Part shown: in pieces, positions 16,217 through 26,946 of the stretch
Numbering within the stretch: the first letter of the stretch is position 1
Layout: every line of letters starts with the position of its first letter
Assembly: GCA_003427395.1 (NCBI GenBank)
Contig: BFEA01000695.1
Location: 481,189 to 510,876, forward strand
Length of the DNA: 29,688 bases
From: Chara braunii
Taxonomy: Eukaryota; Streptophyta; Charophyceae; Charales; Characeae
Direction of reading: 5' to 3'
Translations under genes and position numbers: made by a program
Notes under the pieces: generated by a model
Database searches by the model: none
What the model saw: only the letters and a program-made list of their open reading frames with translations
Told to the model about the DNA's origin: nothing

Positions 16217-18494
16217 ATGCCAAGAGGGAGGGGAGGGGCAGGGCCAGTGGAAACCCCTTTGGGGGCAACCCGACANAGGACGCANATGAGGACCNGGAGA
16301 GAGGACAGNCCTCCAGTCTTCTAGGGAGGGAACATTGAGCTGTTCCTGATGGAGTTCGAGNGGCATGCNAGAGAGTTTGGATGGGACAGCACCAGGATGT
16401 TGAGAGAGGTGCGAGGCACAGGCGAGTGGGCGGACCCTATTGCTAAACTGGTCAGAGAGTCGCTGAGCTGGCAAGACTTTGGACGGAGGATGGAGGGCTT
16501 GCATCCGTCACCACTGGGAAGGGATGGACAGCCCATTCGATTCGACTCCACTAATCTGGGGGAGTTCTTATGGGCGTATGATCGATATGCGGATGAGCTC
16601 TATATCCCAGGAGAACAGAGAGTGGGGAGCTTCCTGTTGTTTGTAGGACACCATATCAGACCCTTCGTACGATCCGTGGTGGCATCAGCCATGAACTGGG
16701 GGCACTGCAAGAAGCTGCTATGGAACTATTATACTCCAGCTCGTCAGGCAAGTGAGAGGAGAGGTGTGGAAAAAAAGGAGAAGGGAACCTAAGACAGAGG
16801 TAAGGGGAACCTTTGAGCAGGGCGCGTCACCAGGGGCTCAGAGGGAGGAAAGGAAGAAGGAACACAAGTCCCACCGATATGAGAGAGCAGAGGGGTCCGA
16901 TGGTTCAGACGCACCTCCACAACCTGCTCAGAGGGAGATGGATGGCCCCATGCCTGACGCAGAGCCAAACATCCCTCACGAGCCGCATACGCAAGAGTTG
17001 AGGGAGGAACCATCTGTTGATGAAAAGGAGCTGGACAGAGAAGAGAGGGCGGCAAGGGAGCTGGAGATCAAGACTCAACTCCGAAAGAAGAACGTGACAG
17101 AACTGCATGAGAGGATGCAGCAAGGAAAGACGCCTGAGGAGGTAGAGGACAAAAAAGGAAAGGGTACCTGCACTCAGGAGGAGGACCCTCCTCTGTTCTC
17201 AGAGGTCTGGATGGGCTTCGATAAGCTGATGGATGCCACAGGAAGATCAAGTGGACAACATCAGGAGATGGGGGTTAAGTTGGTCTCTACAGACCTGCTC
17301 AACCTAAGGAGCGTGATGAGAGAAGGCTTCGCTGCAGCAAGGACCTCAGATCAGAAGATTGGGGACAGGCTGACAAAGGTGGCACAAAAGGCTTATGGCC
17401 AGAGGGTGGACTGGGAGAGAGAGGCTGAGGGTCTGAAGAGGGAGCTGGGAAGACAGGGCAAATAGTTGGCAGCAGTAAAGGCGGACATGGAGAGAGTCTC
17501 AACAGAGAACGAGGCCGTTAGACAAGTCAACCAGACCCTTAACAAGGTCACTGACGCGCTGAGGGCCTATTTGTGTATACAACTGACCTTCTTCCAGGTT
17601 AAGGAGACTGAGTGGGAGAAAATAATTTGAAACCCTGAAGCCAAGTATACCCAGCAAGCTCCCACAAGAGTGGTGGATTGGACAGAGGTCCAAAAGTTCG
17701 AAATCAGGGGACAACATGCAGAGGAGGTCTTCAAGAAGGAAAAGGAAGTAGAGATGGCGGACCAGCAGGAGGGTGAGGAGATCCCTCTGATCGACAAAGA
17801 GATGTTGGAGCAGCTAGGAGTGCTTGTGGAAAAGGGTGCCGTGGTCAGAGAGTTTGAGTGGAGGTTACCTACTGGTCTGACATTGGGACACGAGCCGGCA
17901 GTACCACAGGAGGGACCATCAGTTGAGGCAATGAGAGTTGGGGAGGTTCCACCTACTATTCGGAAAGAGGCTGCGGGACAGCAGGAGGGTCAGGAAAGTG
18001 TGGGCCAGACCATGGTTGGGACTGAGCAGAGAGTGGACCTGAGGGACTGTAAGGAGTCAACCATGCTTCAGGAGGTGCCAGTTGCTACAAATTTGCGAGG
18101 TGTACTGGGATCTTGGGCCACTGGGTCAGGGCCAGAGGGGCGTGTTGGGGAGCTGGGGATGCCAGCAGATGACAGAGCAGCCTGCCCCGCTTCCTCAGGG
18201 GTCCCACAGCAGGAGGTTACGAGCAAGATCTCAACAACCTCGTCATCTGTACCCTCGCTGGAAGGAGACAATATGTCCCAGAAGAAACTTGGCAAGTGCT
18301 TTTATTGCAAGAGGGGCAAACATCGGTCTGAGGACTGCCCCAAGAGCCTCAAGGACGAGTCAAATGAATTGTGTACGAGGGAGTCATCTGGGGTATGGAG
18401 AGATAGAAATGGAAACCTAGTCCCTAAGACTCGTGATGGGGTAAGGGCGCAATTGTATAGGCAGTTGCAGGAGATCATGAGTGATCAGGAGTAG
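16217..18494 (+). pseudogene. Second gag-like ORF with CCHC zinc knuckle, after integrase
   Basis: The frame opens at ATG 16217 with a basic MPRGRGG start. A capsid-like region follows (IELFLMEFE, ADPIAKLVRESLSWQDFGRRM, NLGEFLWAYDRYADELYIPG), then a long charged, coiled-coil-prone middle (about 16980-17160 and 17370-17460). Near the end is a CX2CX4HX4C knuckle, CFYCKRGKHRSEDC (18297-18338), with all four ligands intact. The sequence is unlike the gag at 8124. Breaks: TAG at 16322, a frameshift near 16752, TAG at 17463, TGA at 17628; otherwise the frame from 16752 to 18494 is continuous. Several ambiguous bases lie at 16276-16369. It may be an extra structural or nucleic-acid-binding protein of this element, or gag of another element whose pol is lost. 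Confidence 0.7.
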
Positions 18495-18502
18495 GATTTT
18501 CC

Positions 18503-18518
18503 AATAAGGTCCGGAAAG
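18503..18518 (+). repeat. 16-bp direct repeat, left copy
   Basis: AATAAGGTCCGGAAAG begins 8 bases after the stop codon of the second gag-like ORF. The identical string is at 20392-20407, one base before the LTR. It is longer than a normal 5-bp gypsy target duplication. Confidence 0.9.
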
Positions 18519-20391
18519 GTCTGAGTCTGACATGTGCGGGACTTCTCTGATTTACAGACTGGTGACTACTTGTATATAGAGAGATACGTGGAGGGTTGGA
18601 TCAGACCCATGTACATCAGTAGACTGAGCCAGTAGTGAGGTGTTACGTCGTGTTATAGACTTGAGAACCTTTTCCTGTACATAAGATAACGCTAAGTATG
18701 ACATTGACGATTTTTTCTTTTTTTTTCTCTAATGTGATGTAGAGTGTTAACGTCCTTATAGAATAATGCTCATGAGTGTGGAGCGGCCGTCGAGTTCCGA
18801 TACTTCGACGCTTGACTACCTTGGTTCTTTAAAGGATACCTGAACTCCTTATATAATACTTTAAGCTCAATAATAAGGGCAGGGGCCTTTTGTTCATTGC
18901 AAGGCCCCATGCCCTGACTGTATATGTGAGTCTCAACCCTTGTCTCTGTGTTATGTGTGGTGTGTCGCACTCACTCTCGGTTTGTGGATTTGCCCATATG
19001 AGTGATGACATGATGAAATGAATGTTGTGAGGTGGACTGATTCGCGCTTCCTTCCACTATACTTGCGCATCCCTGTCCTAATGACGAGCGGAGCCGGAAG
19101 TGTAAGGGAAAGGAGTGCTCTAAGATTATTGAGACAGTGATGACATGTTTTACCCAGCTGGATTGGTGAGGAATGGAGAGGTCACAACTAAAGTTGTGCT
19201 TTTTGTGTATGAGTCAGAAATGAGAGGAGGAAGTCCAGTGGCCGATTGGACTTTCTTAAAAAGGATGAAATTTTGTGAGAGCACTCAGAAGAGTTGCTAT
19301 AAGTGATAATAATATTTGCACGTATGTAAAAGACTGACGAGGAAAGACCAGGTATTGTATGAGAATTATGGTTAGAAATTTCTGGCAATTATGTTGGAGC
19401 TTGGAAAATATTGTGAGTATCCCTAAGAGACGTGTGACCTTACCTGCTTTTGATCAAAGTAAGAGAGACACGACCCTGTGGAACTATTGAGGATTTTGGA
19501 TGAAACATTGAGAAGGGCATTATCCCTCCACGTAGTCCCGTGGGCAGCGGTATGTGATCCTTTGATTGTGGTGGTGAAAGAAAGTGCCAGACCACATGGG
19601 TTAGTCTAAGGGACGTGTTGTGAGGCCAAGCTAAGGGGCTATACTTAGCATCACTGGAACTGTAGAACCTAACTCCCAGCGAGGGCTGCTGACCGACACA
19701 ACCTGGCAGTAGGACCATGACTTACTGAAAGTTAAGTCTTGAAGAGTCGGTCACCCGTAGAGGTTTAGCCGGAGGGAAGGCCATTGAGGTCGACTAGGTC
19801 AAAGAGTCAGGACCCTTCGGAGTGCCAAGTTAGGAAAGTTGTTTATCGTTGCCTAACCAACGAGGGCACCACCGCTACATAACAACGCGGTGGGCCGTGG
19901 ATTCGGCGTGATCGACCGGTCCATGGTGGGCAAAGATGGAGACCTGAAGCCGCCTGTGTTAGACTCCAGGTTGGGCGTTCGTTGTGGACTGAGATGGTAA
20001 ACAATACCATTTGGGCGGCTAAATACGCCCTATATTTTGAGAGGTCTCGGTTAGGGCCCGCGTCCTAAGTAATGACCCCGTTCGTGGGACGATGACTAAA
20101 CAGGATACCCAACGGCGAACCGACAGATGTCTACGACGAAGGGAGAGGACTATCAACCTACTACCTGGGAGCGGATAGTACACTTTAGTACGGAGCAAAG
20201 TATCCTCTAGCTTGGAGGCCAGGACGTGGGAGACCCAGGTTGAAACCCTGGCAGTGGAACATCGTGACGGGAGCAGGTTGATAAGACAACCTCGAGCAGA
20301 GTTGGGCCGGTAAACTGGATTGGCATTTCCTTCTCAGCAATTGTGGTTGTGTTTATAGCTTTGATAGTCCGACGCGACGGGGACGTCGCTT
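18519..20391. mobile_element. 1.87-kb segment between 16-bp direct repeats, possible insertion
   Basis: No coding function is seen: its open frames are short and match nothing I know. It carries a TATATAAT string (18850-18857), a strong hairpin (18877-18914) and a small perfect palindrome CACAACT / AGTTGTG (19183-19198). There is no poly-A at either end and no terminal inverted repeat that I can find, so a LINE, SINE or DNA-transposon label is not justified. If it is removed together with one repeat copy, the second gag-like ORF ends about 25 bases before the 3' LTR, as expected for the last ORF of an element. Alternatively it is simply the element's 3' untranslated region. Confidence 0.4.
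18877..18914. other. Strong hairpin after a TATA-like string
   Basis: GGGCAGGGGCCTT (18877-18889) pairs with AAGGCCCCATGCCC (18901-18914), 13 pairs with one bulged A around an 11-base loop. TATATAAT lies about 20 bases before it. It could be the 5' end of a transcript or a processing or termination structure. Confidence 0.65.
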
Positions 20392-20407
20392 AATAAGGTC
20401 CGGAAAG
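20392..20407 (+). repeat. 16-bp direct repeat, right copy
   Basis: AATAAGGTCCGGAAAG, identical to 18503-18518. It ends one base before TGTCGG of the LTR, the place where the polypurine tract is expected, although it is only partly purine. Confidence 0.9.
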
Positions 20408-20408
20408 C

Positions 20409-22163
20409 TGTCGGCCCGAATACCCTTACAAGGGTATTTGGGCACGCTTTTGCAGCTCGCAGGTAGGTCGCGTCTGACGATATCTGAGGGCGCATCCCGT
20501 TTGTATTGATTAGAAATGTGTGAGCGTGCACTTTGTGGGCACGCGTTAGCCCGACCAAGTCTGGGTCGAGAAATACTATGAGACGTCGGTGGGACGAAGG
20601 AGTGTAACGCTAGGAACTCTGGGGAGGTCGCAACCTCCCCCCCCACAAGCAAGGTCTCGAACGGCATAATGTGACCTAGTGGGATTATGACTAAAGGGAA
20701 GCGCCGCCCGACTTACTAAAAGCTGGCAGCTTGGGATCACACCGTATCAGGTTCGTAGACACCAATTTGACCTGGCATTACCGATGGGAGGAGCCGCCAC
20801 TGAAACCAAGTAAGAGCGGCACAGACAAAGCACGAGCCAGGGGTTCCTGGGCAATGGTATCGGAGGCGGGCTATGAGAGGCTCGACACACCGCCATGCCG
20901 CGGTGGACCGGGCGTGCATGGTGGCCCGCGCGGAGCTCTGCCCAAGGCAACCGAGGGCGGCGTTACAAGGCCTGAGGAGCAGGCAATGAGTTAAACTGAT
21001 GGCCTATAGTACGCTGCTGCAGGCCGGCCCAGCAGCAACTACTCCTCATAATGAGTTTAGCATGTAGCTATGCTAAGCTGGGGCTTAGCCCTATAGGTTA
21101 TGTCCTTGAGTTCTCACCAGGCAGATCTTGGGATCAAGGCCAGAGCGGAGCAGCGGAGGAGCGCAGGAGGGCCAGGGGCTCAAGGGTCGTCCTGTGGGAC
21201 TACCCCCCTAGGTTTTTGCAGGGGAGTCCGACGGTGGGCCCACAAGGCAGGGCCGAGGACCCAGCACCAACGGCCCCCCACCCGGTTTTTATTTTTATTT
21301 TATTTTTAACTGCCTAAGATTTTCATTTTTATTATTATTATCATTTTTTATTTTTCCTAATTTTTATAACTTTTCTTCATGTTCCAGTGTCGGGACCTGC
21401 AGAACAGCCCAGCGGCATCGTTCAGTGGATACACCACTGAACTGATTGGGATACAGCACTGAGTCCGAGACCGCCAAGGCAGCCGACCCGTCGCTCCTGG
21501 GTCCCTGCACAAGGTACAGTCCTTCGAGACATCCGTTAAAATTGGGACTGATATGGAGAAGATAAGCATGGCCCCGGAGCAAGGCTGAACTGTATAAAAA
21601 GAGAGAGCCACCTCTCTTCGAGGTTGCTAATTGTGAGTGCCTTCCGAGAGGAGAAGGCAACACGGATCGCTGAGAGAGCGCTAGTACAGTAGAACGGGAG
21701 GGGAACGAACCTGGGCGGGTTTTCGCACCAGGTGCGTTCAGAGTTGGGAATGGTGGAGAGACGGATCTGGGCATAGGGACGGAAGACTAATCACACTGGC
21801 CAGTTGCTGTTCCCTCTGAAGGTTGTGGTAGGATAGCGTGAGTTGTTGTACCGATCCGCTGCGCTGACGAGGGAGCTACGGGCTGGTGGGCTGCACTAAC
21901 CTGTGAAGAAGAGCAAACGAGGAGAGGCGCTAGGGAGATAAGGCAGACAGCGGGGGCGAAGGAGTGGGGGCATCGGACCGGAGAGGAGATGGAGATGGAG
22001 ATGGAGATGGAGATGGAGATGGAGATGGAGAGAGAGGTAGGAGGGTGGTGAGCCACAGTGAGGTGACGGGTTAGAGGCGGCGAGGCTGATAGCAGCAGCA
22101 CAGCGGTGGTGAAGTGCGGCCTGTGGCTGAAAGTGAATGCACCTGGTCACGATTATGCGCCAG

Positions 22164-22207
<44 letters not shown>

Positions 22208-23368
22208 GAAGGACGCAACAAAGAGAACCTAGGCGCTGTTTGCGTCAGGTACTGTCGGAAGAAAGCACGCGGAGGTGGCGATGGGGAGGTTGGTTGGAGT
22301 TGACCCCGCGTAGCATGTGAATCTTTGTTTGATAGCGTGGTGTGATTGCAGGTATGTATGGAAAAGTCTCGATTGATCCACGTTGAGTGGTATTGCGTGG
22401 ATTCAGATGGGCAGACCACACAACTGTCGTGAGGGTTTATTTTGGTGGAACGGTAAAGTTCCGAGCGGAAAGGTTAGCCTGTCGCTGGTGATGCGCCAGA
22501 CATCTCACCACCGCTCCAAATCCCTTCCTGCCCTAGGGGCCGTCTTACCCCACACCCCTTGGGACACCTCACGGTTTAGAAGACGGAAAGACCCTCAGGC
22601 CGGTTTTGCGCCTACTAAAGGGTTACTTCCCTTTAGCGCGCGCTTCAGCCAACGCCTGAGCGTCGGAAGTAACCCCATGGTTCCGAAGAGGCCTTTTGGG
22701 TATGGGCACCACACAATGCGCCGTCATCGCGAATACTCACGCAGAGCTGCATAGTGAATTGGTATGCGTGGGTACTGCGTCCGTGCGATCTTATACTAAG
22801 TCCTTGCGCACAGCATTCGTCGATCCCCGCGCTAGAGGTTATGGGTCGGATACTGAAGGGACTAGGAGTGGTGTTGTGTTGTGGTGTTGTTTGTGGAGGT
22901 TGCTGTGTGTGTGTGTCCGTATGTTATGCATGGGTAAGCATGGGTGTTGTAGTGTAATGCGTGGGTATGTAGTGCGTCCTAGTGGACCGGCGCCGAATCA
23001 TGTCTGGGACTTCAGCCCCCCAGTACAACGACCCGTGTACGGGTTCGATTTCGGGCATTCGACCGCGCGTACCCCCTATGCTACAGCGAACGAGAAACGC
23101 CCTCGGTTGTGCCACCTCTGCAATTGCATATGAAAAGCTTTCGCATGTGGTTCAGTAGCTCGGCAGGGATACGCCGGCCTAAGGGATGATGACAGCTCCC
23201 GCAGGTGGAGGTAGAGGTGCCTCGCGTGACTCTGTCCTGTCGTAGGGACTCGCGAGAGGTACGGCTGGCGCACTCGGCTGGAGCGGCAAACGCTCCCCGC
23301 GACAAGTCCTGCATAATCCTGCGTGACGCGGCCGGGTGGGTCCCCGTGCGGGACCGATGCGCTCGACA
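20409..23368 (+). repeat. Middle LTR, copy B
   Basis: Same order of signals as copy A, 24 bases longer. In the first 444 bases I count about 24 substitutions and one indel. More differences follow to the position equivalent to 5660. Then come single changes (equivalents of 6155, 6299, 6514, 6521) and three extra GGAGAT units, and no difference after that. It should act as the 3' LTR of the first element and the 5' LTR of the second. The mosaic of diverged start and identical end fits an exchange point within the LTR. Confidence 0.75.
21519..21597 (+). pseudogene. U6 snRNA-like sequence inside the LTR, copy B
   Basis: Identical to 5980-6058, including the ATGGAGA form of the ACAGAGA box and the kept AGC triad. 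The TATA-like box follows at 21593. Its flank is among the less diverged parts of the two LTRs. Confidence 0.72.
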
Positions 23369-23370
23369 GG

Positions 23371-23390
23371 TGGCGCCGTTGTCGAGGATC
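23371..23390 (+). promoter_or_regulatory. Primer binding site for tRNA-Asp, copy B
   Basis: Identical to 7814-7833, again 2 bases after CGACA. Confidence 0.8.
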
Positions 23391-23680
23391 TCGGCTGCCT
23401 ACCGGGGTCCTTAAGAGAACGAACCCAGGTTAAGTGCAAACTGATGATAAGTAAAACGACAAAAAATTATAGGAGGGTTGTATATGACGTCATAATAAGA
23501 CTGAGTGATATGGTATGCAATTAAAGGTTGTATAAAGGGCGTGAATGATTAATGGTGGAGCGGGTAGCTAAACTTAAGGGTGGGATGGTCAAGAAGGACG
23601 TAGGGCAGACCCTCTAAACTTGACGAACTGCTTATCGATTTATCCCTTGTTACTCGTGTCAGGTTGGTTAGCAAAAAGAG

Positions 23681-25381
23681 GTGAAGATCCCGGACGCTGA
23701 TGAAATCGAGCGTGGCCCAGCCGCTACACCAGAGGATTTCGTCAAGGCACTCGAGAAAAGAGAGTTGGCACGACTTCAAGTGCCGAAAGTTAACATCTTC
23801 CATATTAATGGGGACAAAGTATCCGAGTGGCTGGAGCTGCTGGAGCAGGTTACGGCCGAGGTGCCTGAGGCAGATAAATTCAAGTTCCTACCCAGGTACG
23901 TCTGGTGGGAAACTCGGCCCGAGGTGATGAAGGTGGCTGCTGGAGCAGGAGGAGACTGGCTAAGTTTAAGGCAGAAATGCAGAGGCGGTTCAAGTTAGGG
24001 GATGGCTTGTTAACGAAGACAGATTTGGAGATGTTACAGCAGGACGAGTTCTTCACGGTGGGATCTTTCGCAACGGCATTTGAGAAGATGGCCAAGAAAG
24101 TCCCCGGATTGGCGGAAGAAGAACAATATGTCACTTTCCTGGGGCACTTCAAGAATTGGGAGGCCTCGTCGCTAACCGAGAAGGTTGCGCCGGGAAAGAA
24201 GCTCACTTGGGCCGCCATAAAGGAGGACGTAATAGAAGGAGAGCTAGACCAAGTAGACATCTTCCAAATGCACAGGCTAGGAAGAAAAGAAAGGCCTTGG
24301 ACGCCACGACGAGCGACGAGCGAGACTTTAAGAAACTGATAGAAGATGCAGTGGCCCAACTCGATACAGAGAAAGAGGCAAAAAGAAAAACTATGGCGGC
24401 ACCACAGACCCAAGGGAAGGCAAAGAAAGCAGTGGTGCAGGAGGAAGAAGAAGAGGAAGAGGAAGAGGAGCCTGAGCCACAGAAGTTGACCAAGGCTCAG
24501 AGAAAGGCAAGGAACTTGGCTCAAGGGGGGCAGGGCTCATGAAAGGGGCAGGTCCCGCAAGCTGTAGCCATGCCACCTCCTGAGTCGCCTAGTCAGGCTG
24601 CACTAGCTCACCATGGGCCATGGCCAGGTTGTGGACCTTCGAGTCATTGGCATGGACACTGTTCATATGCCCCGTGGCCAATGAGCGGGCCGCATGGGTC
24701 GTGCGTCGGACCATCAGTGAGCGCGGCTTCCTGTGGCTGCTCGGGACCCCAAGCGCAACAAGTGAGCCACCCAAACACACCGCCAAACCAGCCCCAACAG
24801 TCAGCCCCACAAGGTTCGCAAGGCAATCAAGGGGGTGGACGTGGACAGAACCAAGGGTGGGGCCGAGGACGGGGGAATGGTGGCCGTGGAGGAAATGGTA
24901 GAGGGAATGGTGGTGGTAACACTTCAGGTGGCGGAAACGAGGGTTGGACGACATCCGGGAGTCAAGGCGGTCAAGAGGGGGGAAGAGGTGCTGGCAGAGG
25001 GAGAGTGGACTGGTGAAATGCCATTTGCTGGCATTATGGGCAGAAAGGCCACACTATCAAGTTCTGCCATGTCAGGAGGAACGACGAGGACGAAGCTTTA
25101 ATTAGCACCAACTATGATGGAGACATGACAAGTGGGGGTACCACCTTGACCCAAAGATTCCAGGCGGTGCGAGGAAGGAAGCCCTGCGAAGGGTTGAGGC
25201 TGGTGAGCCACCCGCACCTCCAGCCATGTTTCGGATATGGCAGAAGAAAGAGGTCCGTAGTGACGTCAGGGTGGAGGAGGTAGGAGAGAACGCAGAGGTG
25301 GAGCAAGAAAAGAAGGCGGGCACCACTAAGATAGAACCGATCACAGTGGAGTCCGATGATGAGATAGAGGAAGATTGCTAG
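23681..25381 (+). pseudogene. gag: Gag polyprotein, copy B, broken
   Basis: Same broken gag as at 8124-9824, with the same frameshifts and the same stops (24540, 25014, 25379). The knuckle again has Tyr for the second Cys. Sharing all of these defects shows that the two copies descend from one already dead sequence, or are one sequence placed twice by assembly. Confidence 0.8.
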
Positions 25382-25438
25382 AACAGGCCGCTGCATGCTG
25401 AGACAGGGGAAGATTGTTGGAGAACGGCCCGACAGACA

Positions 25439-26875
25439 ATGGAGAGAATGGAGGACTTGATAGACAAAGTCGGGAGATACCAACAAAAGCTGGCTGATAT
25501 GTGCGAAGAAGTCAAGGGGTGGCAAGGTAAGGAGCCATCGGTATACCTCTACGACTTAGGTCCGGGGTCGCAAGGAGGGTCCGAGAATCTACCAAACGTC
25601 ACGACCTCAGGAGCGACGCCTCGATTCGGAATGACCTTTAGACCACCCTCCAGGACAGGGAGGGCGCCTCATGCCATTAGGACAAGGGCTAAAGAGCCAG
25701 TGAGTCCCGAAGAACCAGCCAAGGATGTTCCTGAACCCAGTGGAGAGAAAGAGGTAGTGGACGTTCCAGAAGGAGAGGATGACGAAGATGATAGGTTGAG
25801 GAAGGAAGAGGATGAGAGGGCCGAGCAAAGGGTCAAGAAGAGGGGTGCCAGGCCTGATACAGACAAGGCACAAGAAGTAAAGAAGAAGAAATACGCTGTC
25901 CGAGTGGAGGAAGGCTTCAATGTGGAAGAGATAATGGACAGAATCCTAGAGGGTCATAATCCCCTTATGAACCTGAAGGACGTACTAGCCTCAACGCCTA
26001 AACTTAGGGATGAGTTAAGACCAAGACTATCCAGGAAGATGGTAGCCAGCATACGATTGGGGACTATAATCCCTAAGGAGGCGGAGTGGGCTGAAACGGG
26101 TACTAAGATGGACTGGAAGTTTGTCGCCTGTGGCTGCCTCGACGTTGTGGTAAGAGGGAAGACATGCACCGCAATGGTGGACAGTGGAGCGGAAATGAAC
26201 CTCATAAAGGAGGAACATGCCGTACGGCTGGGAATGGAGATAGACCGCTCCGACAACGGGGTTTTAATGGGGGCCAATAGCCGATCGATATTAATTGGGA
26301 CCGTGTCGTCAGTAATATTGGAAATTGGAAAGGTGAAAGCAAGGAGTTGCTTCTTTGTGATGCCTGACTTGGACCACCCTATTTTACTTGGGAGATCGTT
26401 CTTGAGCAGCACTGAGACGGTCATCCTCAATAAATATGACGGAACTATGTTCCTCGTCCTGTGCGACCCCGTATGTGGGACTTACGAGGTCATCACCTGC
26501 AAGAACACAGGACCCAAGAGTGTAAGGAACCGGCCTAACCCCGGTTCGTTCACAATCGAAGAATCAGAAGAAGAAGGGTTAAGGATTGAGAACAGCAGGC
26601 TTGACGAGGTAAGGGAGCCAGAGGCGCTGACTCTAAGCTTGGCGAACATAGGCGACGCTATGGACATAGTATCGACCTATGGGATGGCGGATCCTGAGGC
26701 TGTGGAGGCCTTGAGAGAGAAGGTAGTGGAGCAAATGGGTGCAGGAGAGATGAAATTGGTATATCGAACACCTGGTCAGACAGGTGGAGAGAGTGGAGCG
26801 CAACCCCAGAGCGCAACTCGGCCTTTTTTAGGGGTGGGCTCAAGCAGGGCGCCCAAAGGCGGTACAAAAGGGTAG
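25439..26875 (+). CDS. pro: Gag C-terminal linker and aspartic protease, copy B
   Basis: 478 codons, identical in protein to copy A. Catalytic DSGA is at residues 248-251 and ILLGRSFL at 315-322. It closes with TAG, overlapping the -1 frame of the reverse transcriptase. Confidence 0.85.
   Translation: MERMEDLIDKVGRYQQKLADMCEEVKGWQGKEPSVYLYDLGPGSQGGSENLPNVTTSGATPRFGMTFRPPSRTGRAPHAIRTRAKEPVSPEEPAKDVPEPSGEKEVVDVPEGEDDEDDRLRKEEDERAEQRVKKRGARPDTDKAQEVKKKKYAVRVEEGFNVEEIMDRILEGHNPLMNLKDVLASTPKLRDELRPRLSRKMVASIRLGTIIPKEAEWAETGTKMDWKFVACGCLDVVVRGKTCTAMVDSGAEMNLIKEEHAVRLGMEIDRSDNGVLMGANSRSILIGTVSSVILEIGKVKARSCFFVMPDLDHPILLGRSFLSSTETVILNKYDGTMFLVLCDPVCGTYEVITCKNTGPKSVRNRPNPGSFTIEESEEEGLRIENSRLDEVREPEALTLSLANIGDAMDIVSTYGMADPEAVEALREKVVEQMGAGEMKLVYRTPGQTGGESGAQPQSATRPFLGVGSSRAPKGGTKG
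26824..26830 (+). promoter_or_regulatory. Candidate -1 frameshift site, copy B
   Basis: T TTT TTA in the same phase and with the same downstream stems as at 11267. Confidence 0.4.
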
Positions 26876-26946
26876 ACCAAAAGTGCCGCCCCGTTCCCGT
26901 ACTCGTTACTAAAGAACAGGAGGTATACTACAAGCGGGAGCGAGAG

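Larger units (their letters stand above)
4876..23368 (+). mobile_element. Large Ty3/gypsy LTR retrotransposon, decayed
   Basis: Order: LTR (4876-7811), tRNA-Asp primer site (7814), gag, protease, reverse transcriptase, RNase H, integrase, second gag-like ORF, a 1.87-kb insert between 16-bp repeats, LTR (20409-23368). Protease before RT and integrase after RNase H is the gypsy order. The span is 18.5 kb, about 16.6 kb if the insert is removed, which is large for the family. All main reading frames are interrupted and the RT lacks a catalytic Asp, so it could move only with proteins supplied in trans. A second internal copy follows the second LTR. That the second LTR is this element's own 3' LTR is inferred from homology starting exactly at TGTCGG in both. 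Confidence 0.75.

Noticed and set aside
8983-17630. In-frame TAG and TGA read as sense codons (altered genetic code)
   Set aside because: Both TAG and TGA occur, at positions expecting different amino acids, together with frameshifts. Pseudogene decay is simpler.
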